DNA from: Hyphomicrobiales bacterium
GTDB lineage: Bacteria; Pseudomonadota; Alphaproteobacteria; Rhizobiales; Rhizobiaceae
Direction of reading: 5' to 3'
DNA length: 64,000 bases
Assembly: GCA_900466005.1 (NCBI GenBank)
Contig: UEGQ01000008.1
Span: 310,001 to 374,000, forward strand
The position numbers and the translations under genes were made by a program. This document shows, in pieces, positions 58,597 through 64,000 of this stretch (position 1 is its first letter; each line of letters starts with the position of its first letter). The notes beneath the pieces were generated by a model. It was not told where the DNA came from and made no database searches. It was given only the letters and a program-made list of their open reading frames with translations.

Positions 58597-60141
58597 TCAG
58601 CCCTGGTCGATCGGCAGTGCGACGAAGCGGCTGCCGTTCTGCGATTCGACCTGGAAGAGCGCCTTGGTGCGGCCGTCCTTCTTCGCCTGGTCGATCACCT
58701 TCATGACCTCGTCGGCGGTGGAGACGGCCTGGTTGTTGACCGAGACGATCTTCTCGCCGGCCTGCAGGCCCTTGTCGGCGGCATCCGAGTCCGGATCGAC
58801 GTCAACGATGGTCAGGCCCTTGCCGTCTTCGGCCGGTGTGACGCTGATGCCCATGTTGGCGAGCGCCTGTTCGGTCGAGGGTGTGGCCTTGTCCGGCGTC
58901 GTTTCGCCGGCCGAAGCCTGCTGGTCCATCGGCAGTTCGCCGAGTTCGACCTTCATCGCCATCGACTTGCCTTCGCGCCAAATCGAGACGTCGACGGTGG
59001 TTCCGGGCGCGAAGGCGGCGATGCGCCGGGCGAGGTCGCGCGGGTCCTTGACGGTCTCGCCGTTGACGGCCGTCACCACGTCGCCCTGCTTGATGCCCGC
59101 CTTCTCGCCGGGGGAACCGGCCTGCGGGGCAACGACGAGCGCACCGCTTGCTTCCGAAAGGCCGAGCGAGTCGGCGATGTCCTTCGTCACCGGCTGGATC
59201 TGCACGCCGAGCCAGCCACGTTCGACGGTGCCCGACTTGATGAGTTCGTCGACGACGTTCTTGGCGACGGAGGCCGGAATTGCGAACGCGATGCCGACAT
59301 TGCCGCCCGACGGCGAGAAGATCGCGGTGTTGATGCCGACCACTTCGCCGTTCAGGTTGAAGTCCGGGCCGCCGGAATTGCCGCGGTTCACCGCCGCGTC
59401 GATCTGGATGTAGTCGTCATAGGGGCCGGAGCCGATGTCGCGGCCGCGGGCCGAGATGATGCCGGCCGTCACCGTGCCGCCGAGGCCGAAGGGGTTGCCG
59501 ACGGCGACGACCCAGTCGCCGACGCGCATGTTCGCGTCAGCCGCGAACTGCACGTAGGTGAACTTCTGCTTCGGGTTCTCGACCTTCAGAACAGCGAGGT
59601 CGGTGCGCCGGTCGGTGCCGACGAGCTTCGCGTCGAGCTCGGTGCCGTCGTTCATGACGACCGTGTAGGCGGCGCCGTCCTCGACGACATGGTTGTTGGT
59701 GACGATGTAGCCGTCCTCGGAAATGAAGAAGCCGGAGCCCTGCGAGGTCGGACGAAGGCGGCCTTCACCGCGCGGGCGGTTCGGCTTCTGGCCGGGACGG
59801 GCGTCCGGGCCGGGCATGCCGAATTCCTTGAAGAAGCGCTTCAGCGGGTGGTCGTCCGGGAGATCTTCGAAACCGCGACCGCCGAAGCCGAACTGGAAGT
59901 TGCTTTCGTCCTGCGCCGTCTGGACGTTCGACTGCACGCGGACCGAAACGACGGCCGGGGAAACGGCCGAAACGACGTCGGCAAAGCTCGGCACCTGCGG
60001 GGCTTCGACGCGGACGGCCTCGGCATAGGCCGGAACGATCATCGCCGGCACGGAGCCCGCAACGATCACCGCAGCAAGACCTGCCGCCGTCGAATTGCGG
60101 AGCATCGTCTTGAGCTTGGAGCGTCCATTGCTGTTGAACAT
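58597..60141 (-). CDS. degP: DegP/HtrA-family periplasmic serine protease-chaperone
   Basis: The 514-residue envelope protease has a signal (SAAGLAAVI-like stretch AAGLAAVIVAGSVPAMIV). The catalytic triad is His in IVTNNHVVEDG, Asp in TDRRTDLAVL and Ser in NRGNSGGPDF, where the usual Ala after GGP is Asp. Two PDZ domains follow (about 290-390 and 415-510). LA-loop residues are Gly/Arg-rich (FGFGGRGFED). It degrades misfolded envelope proteins. The start at 60141 is preceded by AAGGTAGG. Confidence 0.93.
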   Translation of the reverse strand: MFNSNGRSKLKTMLRNSTAAGLAAVIVAGSVPAMIVPAYAEAVRVEAPQVPSFADVVSAVSPAVVSVRVQSNVQTAQDESNFQFGFGGRGFEDLPDDHPLKRFFKEFGMPGPDARPGQKPNRPRGEGRLRPTSQGSGFFISEDGYIVTNNHVVEDGAAYTVVMNDGTELDAKLVGTDRRTDLAVLKVENPKQKFTYVQFAADANMRVGDWVVAVGNPFGLGGTVTAGIISARGRDIGSGPYDDYIQIDAAVNRGNSGGPDFNLNGEVVGINTAIFSPSGGNVGIAFAIPASVAKNVVDELIKSGTVERGWLGVQIQPVTKDIADSLGLSEASGALVVAPQAGSPGEKAGIKQGDVVTAVNGETVKDPRDLARRIAAFAPGTTVDVSIWREGKSMAMKVELGELPMDQQASAGETTPDKATPSTEQALANMGISVTPAEDGKGLTIVDVDPDSDAADKGLQAGEKIVSVNNQAVSTADEVMKVIDQAKKDGRTKALFQVESQNGSRFVALPIDQG

Positions 60142-60412
60142 GTGACCTACCTTTTCTCTTTTCATCTGACTGTTGGCCGGGAAGCCGGCGTGAAGCGGTG
60201 GATGAGGAGAGATATAGGACGGCGCACGTTACTGCGAACTGTACGGCAGATGAAATCTTGGTAATCTTCGGGGAGGACCGGGACGATCGGTCGCCGGGCC
60301 ACCCAGCGGCCGATCCGCCGTTCTCACGGACGGGGATGCGCAAACGGCGGGAAATACCGTCAAGACAAGATGATACGACGCCCTGCTCCGGCTGGCGCGG
60401 AGGCGCCGCGGC

Positions 60413-60856
60413 TCAATCCTCGATCAGCGCCTTCAGCCGCGCCTCTTCCTCGGGCGACAGCCTTTCCGGCGCGGGACGATGGCGGCCGCGCGCATAGACG
60501 AGCGCCGCAAACGCGCCGATCACCAGCAGCACGGCGGGCGCGCCCCACAGCACATAGGTCTTGGCCGAGACGCGCGGCTTCAGGAGCACGAACTCGCCGT
60601 AGCGCGACACCACGTAATCGATGACTTGCTCGTCGCTGTCGCCGTCGACGATGCGCTGGCGCACGATGAGCCTCAGGTCGCGCGCGAGATCCGCGTTGGA
60701 ATCGTCGATCGACTGGTTCTGGCAGACGAGGCAGCGCAGCTGTGCCGAAAGATTGCGCGCGCGCTGTTCCAGCGCCGGATCGGCCAGCACTTCGTCGGGG
60801 TTGACGGCGAAGGCCGGCAGCGGCGCGAACACCGACAGTGCCAAAATGAGGGCCAT
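60413..60856 (-). CDS. ccmH: Cytochrome c maturation protein CcmH/CycL
   Basis: The 147-residue membrane-anchored thiol protein reduces apocytochrome c heme-binding cysteines. A signal ([17 protein letters not shown]) leads to the redox motif [11 protein letters not shown], with [16 protein letters not shown] next. A C-terminal anchor ([19 protein letters not shown]) follows. The native start is unclear: ATG 60856 lacks a ribosome site, and the in-frame ATG at 60910 falls in an intergenic repeat, whose AGGGGGAG sits very close to it. That repeat separates ccmH from ccmF. Confidence 0.88.
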   Translation of the reverse strand: MALILALSVFAPLPAFAVNPDEVLADPALEQRARNLSAQLRCLVCQNQSIDDSNADLARDLRLIVRQRIVDGDSDEQVIDYVVSRYGEFVLLKPRVSAKTYVLWGAPAVLLVIGAFAALVYARGRHRPAPERLSPEEEARLKALIED

Positions 60857-60883
60857 CAGGAAACGTCGGAGGGTGTTGACGGG

Positions 60884-61040
60884 ATACCCCCCTCTGTCAC
60901 TTCGTGACATCTCCCCCTCAAGGGGGGAGATCGCCGGGGCTCCTGCCTCGGCGTTCGTAGAAAAGAACGTGACGGCGCCGTCCGGCCAATCTCCCCCCTT
61001 GAGGGGGAGATGCCCGGCAGGGTAGAGGGGGGTGAGCCCC
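60884..61040. repeat. Palindromic element between ccmF and ccmH
   Basis: CTCCCCCTCAAGGGGGGAGAT and its near-inverse (ATCTCCCCCCTTGAGGGGG) bracket about 60 bp, with GGTAGAGGGGGGTGAGCCCC on the right. It inserted within the cytochrome c maturation operon without disrupting a gene. Confidence 0.75.
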
Positions 61041-61062
61041 ACGATAGAGTGGTCGCGATTGC

Positions 61063-63051
61063 TCATTCCGCCGCCTCCAGTGCCACCTTGACCGGCTTTG
61101 TCCGCCGGGTCGGGGCGCCGACGCGCAGCCGCCGGTCGGAGAGCGAGACGAAGCCGCCCGCCATCATGATGAGCCCGCCGATCCAGATGCAGAGGATGAA
61201 GGGTTTCCACCAGACGCGCACGACGATGCCGCCCTCGGCCATCGGGTCGCCGAGCGAGACATAGAGCTGGCTGGTGCCGAAGCTGCGGATGCCGGCCTCG
61301 GTGGTGGGCATGCGCCGCGCCGTATAGAGGCGCTTGGACGACCACACCTCGCCCATGGCGACGCCACCCTTGCTCAGGGTGAAATGCGCCCGGTCTTCGG
61401 TGAAGTTCGGGCCCTTCGCCGCCATCATGCGGTCGAAGGTGACGGTATAGCCGCCCGCCTCGACCGTCATGCCGGGCTTCATCTCGGTGACCGCCTCCGT
61501 CTCGAAGGTCGTCACCGCGACGATGCCGAGCACCGTCACGCCGAAGCCGAGATGAGCAAGCGCCGTGCCGAAGGCCGAGCGCGGCAGGCCGGCGAGCCTC
61601 TGGAACGCCACCGACGTCGAGACCTTGTTGAAGCCGGCGCGGTACCAGAGGTCGGCGAGCGCGCCAAAGACGATGAAGAAGCCGGCGGCGAGCCCGAAGA
61701 CGGCGAGCACCGGGCCGCCGTGCTGGAGATAGAAGAGGGTGACGGCCGCGACGAGGGCGAGCCCCGCCGCCACGTAGAGCCGCTGGAAGGCGCCGAGCAG
61801 GTCGCCGCGCTTCCAGGCGAGCATCGGTCCGAAGGGCATGGCGACGAGAAGCGGCGCCATCAACAGGCCGAAGGTCAGGTTGAAGAAGGGGGCGCCGACG
61901 GAGATCTTGTCGCCGGTCAGCGTCTCCAGCAGCAGCGGATAGAGCGTGCCGACGAGCACGGTCGCCGCGGACACGGTCAGGATCAGGTTGTTGAGGACGA
62001 GCGCCCCTTCCCGCGAGATCGGCGCAAAGAGCCCGCCCGATTTCAGTGCCGGTGCCCGGAAGGCAAAGAGCGTGAACGCCCCGCCGATGAAGACGGTCAG
62101 GATGCCGAGGATGAAGATGCCGCGGCTCGGGTCGGTCGCGAACGCATGCACCGAAGTCAGCACGCCGGAGCGCACGAGGAAGGTGCCGAGCAGCGACAGC
62201 GAGAAGGCGAGGATCGCAAGCAGCACCGTCCAGATCTTCAGCGCCTCGCGCTTTTCCATGACCAGCGCGGAATGCAGGAGCGCCGTGCCGGCGAGCCAGG
62301 GCATGAAGGAGGCGTTTTCGACCGGGTCCCAGAACCACCAGCCGCCCCAGCCGAGCTCGTAATAGGCCCAGTAAGAGCCCATGGCGATGCCGGCCGTCAG
62401 GAAGGTCCAGGCAGCGAGCGTCCAGGGCCGCACCCAGCGCGCCCAGGCGGCGTCGATGCGCCCGTCGAGGAGGGCGGCGATCGCGAAGGAGAAGCAGACG
62501 GAAAAGCCGACATAGCCGAGATAGAGGAGCGGCGGATGGATGGCGAGGCCGACGTCCTGCAGCACCGGGTTGAGATCCCTGCCTTCCGCCGGCGCCGGGG
62601 CGAGCCGGATGAAGGGATTGGAGGTGAGCAGGATGAAGAGCGCGAAGGCGGTGACGATCCAGGCCTGCACGGCGAGCACGTTCGCCTTCAGCCGCTGCGG
62701 CAGGTTGCCGCCGAAGAAGGCGACCATGGCGCTGAACAGGCTGAGGATCAGGAGCCACAGCATCATCGAGCCTTCGTGGTTCCCCCAGACGGCCGAGAAG
62801 CGGTAGACGTCGGGAAGCAGCGAGTGCGAGTTCTGCCAGACGTTCTGCACCGAGAAGTCGGAGACCATGTAGGCGTAGCTCAGCGCGCCGAACGCGATCA
62901 CCACGAGCCCGAACATCGCGAGCGTGCCCGTCGTGGCGACGCCCATCAGCGCGGCATCGCCGCGCCTCGCGCCGATCACCGGCAGTACGGAGACGACGAT
63001 TGCCGTCGCAAGCGTCAGCACCAGCGCGTAGTGTCCGAGTTCGATGATCAT
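61063..63051 (-). CDS. ccmF: Cytochrome c heme lyase CcmF/CycK
   Basis: The 662-residue protein with about fifteen membrane segments delivers heme from CcmE to apocytochrome c. The WWD heme-handling region [18 protein letters not shown] and the early [20 protein letters not shown] are diagnostic. Its start overlaps the ccmE stop by ATGA. Confidence 0.96.
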   Translation of the reverse strand: MIIELGHYALVLTLATAIVVSVLPVIGARRGDAALMGVATTGTLAMFGLVVIAFGALSYAYMVSDFSVQNVWQNSHSLLPDVYRFSAVWGNHEGSMMLWLLILSLFSAMVAFFGGNLPQRLKANVLAVQAWIVTAFALFILLTSNPFIRLAPAPAEGRDLNPVLQDVGLAIHPPLLYLGYVGFSVCFSFAIAALLDGRIDAAWARWVRPWTLAAWTFLTAGIAMGSYWAYYELGWGGWWFWDPVENASFMPWLAGTALLHSALVMEKREALKIWTVLLAILAFSLSLLGTFLVRSGVLTSVHAFATDPSRGIFILGILTVFIGGAFTLFAFRAPALKSGGLFAPISREGALVLNNLILTVSAATVLVGTLYPLLLETLTGDKISVGAPFFNLTFGLLMAPLLVAMPFGPMLAWKRGDLLGAFQRLYVAAGLALVAAVTLFYLQHGGPVLAVFGLAAGFFIVFGALADLWYRAGFNKVSTSVAFQRLAGLPRSAFGTALAHLGFGVTVLGIVAVTTFETEAVTEMKPGMTVEAGGYTVTFDRMMAAKGPNFTEDRAHFTLSKGGVAMGEVWSSKRLYTARRMPTTEAGIRSFGTSQLYVSLGDPMAEGGIVVRVWWKPFILCIWIGGLIMMAGGFVSLSDRRLRVGAPTRRTKPVKVALEAAE

Positions 63052-63500
63052 TTCACCGTCTCCTTGCCGCTCAGTTCGACGCCCTGGGCCTTCAGGCGGT
63101 CGGCGACGTCCTTCGGCATGTAGGTCTCGTCGTGCTTGGCGAGCACCGTGTCGGCGACGAAGACCGAATCGCCCGCGACGAAGGCACCTTCTGCGACCAC
63201 GCCCTGCCCCTCGCGGAAGAGATCGGGCAGGATGCCGGTATAGGTCACGGGCACGGTGCCGATCGTGTCGGTGACCGTAAAGGTCACGGTCGATCCCTCG
63301 CCGCGCTTGACCGAGCCCGCCTCGACGAGGCCGCCGAGCCGGATGCGCGTTCCCGGCGGCACCTTGACGGTGGCGAGATCGCCCGGCACGTAGAAATAGG
63401 CAACCGACTGGCTGAAGGCGAACATCACCAGCAGAACGGCGGCGACGATGAAGCTCACGCCGCCGGCAATCACGGCCAGTCTCTTCTGTTTGCGGGTCAT
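63048..63500 (-). CDS. ccmE: Cytochrome c maturation heme chaperone CcmE/CycJ
   Basis: The 150-residue protein is anchored by one N-terminal segment ([20 protein letters not shown]). It has an OB-fold domain in the periplasm, with the heme-binding His and Tyr in [10 protein letters not shown]. It transfers heme to CcmF. It overlaps both neighbouring genes by 4 bp (ATGA), so the three are translationally coupled. Confidence 0.96.
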   Translation of the reverse strand: MTRKQKRLAVIAGGVSFIVAAVLLVMFAFSQSVAYFYVPGDLATVKVPPGTRIRLGGLVEAGSVKRGEGSTVTFTVTDTIGTVPVTYTGILPDLFREGQGVVAEGAFVAGDSVFVADTVLAKHDETYMPKDVADRLKAQGVELSGKETVK

Positions 63501-64000
63501 TTCAGTGCTTCCTCCACCGGCAGGCCGAGCTCGCGGGCCATCGCAATCAGTTGCTGGCCTTCCTGCCCCTCCGCCGGGAAGGCCGCGAGCGCGGATTTCA
63601 GCGCCGCGACGGCGTTCTCCGGCTCCTTGAGCATCGCGTAGGACCGGACGAGACGCATCCAGCCTTCGAAATTGTTCGGGTTTTCCTTGAGCTTGGCATC
63701 AAGCCCCGCGACCATGCCGCGGATCATCTCCGTGCGGTCACCGGTCGACATGCTCTCTGCGCGGGCGACGTCGGCCGCCGTCGGATTGCCGGGCGCCTCC
63801 GGCTTCGCCTCGCCGCTGTTTGCCGCGATGTGCTCGTTGACGAGCGGCAGCCAGGGTGCGTCGGCCGGAGAGGCCTTGACGAGCGCCTCGAAGGCCGCGC
63901 GGGCCTCCTCGCGCTTGCCTTCCTGCTCCAGCGACAGCGCAAGGTAGAAAGCGGCGCGCAGATTGGTGCTGCCGAGCCTCACCGCCTCCTCGAAGGCGGC
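63497..64000 (-). CDS. ccmI: Cytochrome c maturation protein CcmI/CycH (C-terminal part)
   Basis: The frame runs off the window edge, so only the C-terminal ~167 codons are seen. They are TPR-like helical repeats ([40 protein letters not shown]), as in CycH, which presents apocytochrome to the heme lyase. It overlaps ccmE by 4 bp. The membrane anchor and N-terminus lie outside the window. Confidence 0.88.
   Translation of the reverse strand, partial: AAFEEAVRLGSTNLRAAFYLALSLEQEGKREEARAAFEALVKASPADAPWLPLVNEHIAANSGEAKPEAPGNPTAADVARAESMSTGDRTEMIRGMVAGLDAKLKENPNNFEGWMRLVRSYAMLKEPENAVAALKSALAAFPAEGQEGQQLIAMARELGLPVEEALK

Overview
The window looks like a chromosomal segment of a high-GC alphaproteobacterium of the Rhizobiaceae (Sinorhizobium/Ensifer/Rhizobium type). 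The evidence is the protein families and gene order. The right end carries ccmI-ccmE-ccmF-ccmH, a DegP-like protease, an OmpR-type regulator with its kinase, glnE, a PleC-like kinase and pepN, an order that matches what I remember of the S. meliloti cycHJKL-degP-glnE-pleC region. Omp25/31-type outer-membrane proteins, GT83 transferases paired with a dolichol-phosphate-mannose-synthase-like enzyme, and many short palindromic intergenic elements fit the same group. No rRNA, tRNA, CRISPR array or complete insertion sequence was seen.

Left third (1-31.8 kb) is mostly housekeeping and metabolism. It holds a glutathione transferase, AMP nucleosidase (amn) with a promoter that predicts a leaderless mRNA, an envelope glycosylation cluster (flippase-like protein, GT83, GT2, GT83), OsmC, a PadR/DUF2218 pair with a palindromic operator, and a divergent aminotransferase and glutamine-synthetase-like pair suited to polyamine catabolism. 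Then come tandem Omp25-like porins, a lipid kinase, an HxlR/quinone-reductase pair, a GFA protein, an L,D-transpeptidase, a divergent Lrp/EamA pair, a four-EF-hand protein, ilvE, a beta-lactamase-fold hydrolase, a tiny Cys/His-rich secreted protein, ETF-ubiquinone oxidoreductase, CorA, an FAD-linked oxidase, an SDR, two related tiny membrane proteins and a YegD-like Hsp70.

The accessory patch lies at 31.8-36.1 kb and is flanked by two nearly identical direct copies of a ~120-bp palindromic element. It contains a Type ISP-like restriction-modification gene broken into an N-terminal piece (nuclease and start of the methylase) and a C-terminal piece. Between them sit a degenerate IS1595-family transposase, an AT-richer helix-turn-helix-like ORF and small ORFs. 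The C-terminal piece also carries a 120-bp repeat inserted in frame. A second small accessory insert, a DUF4145 gene, follows pleC at 47.9-48.6 kb.

Right part (36-64 kb): a family-4-like uracil-DNA glycosylase with altered motifs, two small ORFs behind a perfect palindrome, a regulator divergent from an MFS transporter, an EamA permease, pepN, a DUF4344 metallopeptidase, pleC, a DUF922 protease, a LonH-like protease, a truncated NAD synthase, DUF167, glnE, a two-component system, DegP and the cytochrome c maturation operon. The last gene, ccmI, runs off the window. Periplasmic and regulated proteolysis is the main theme of this end.
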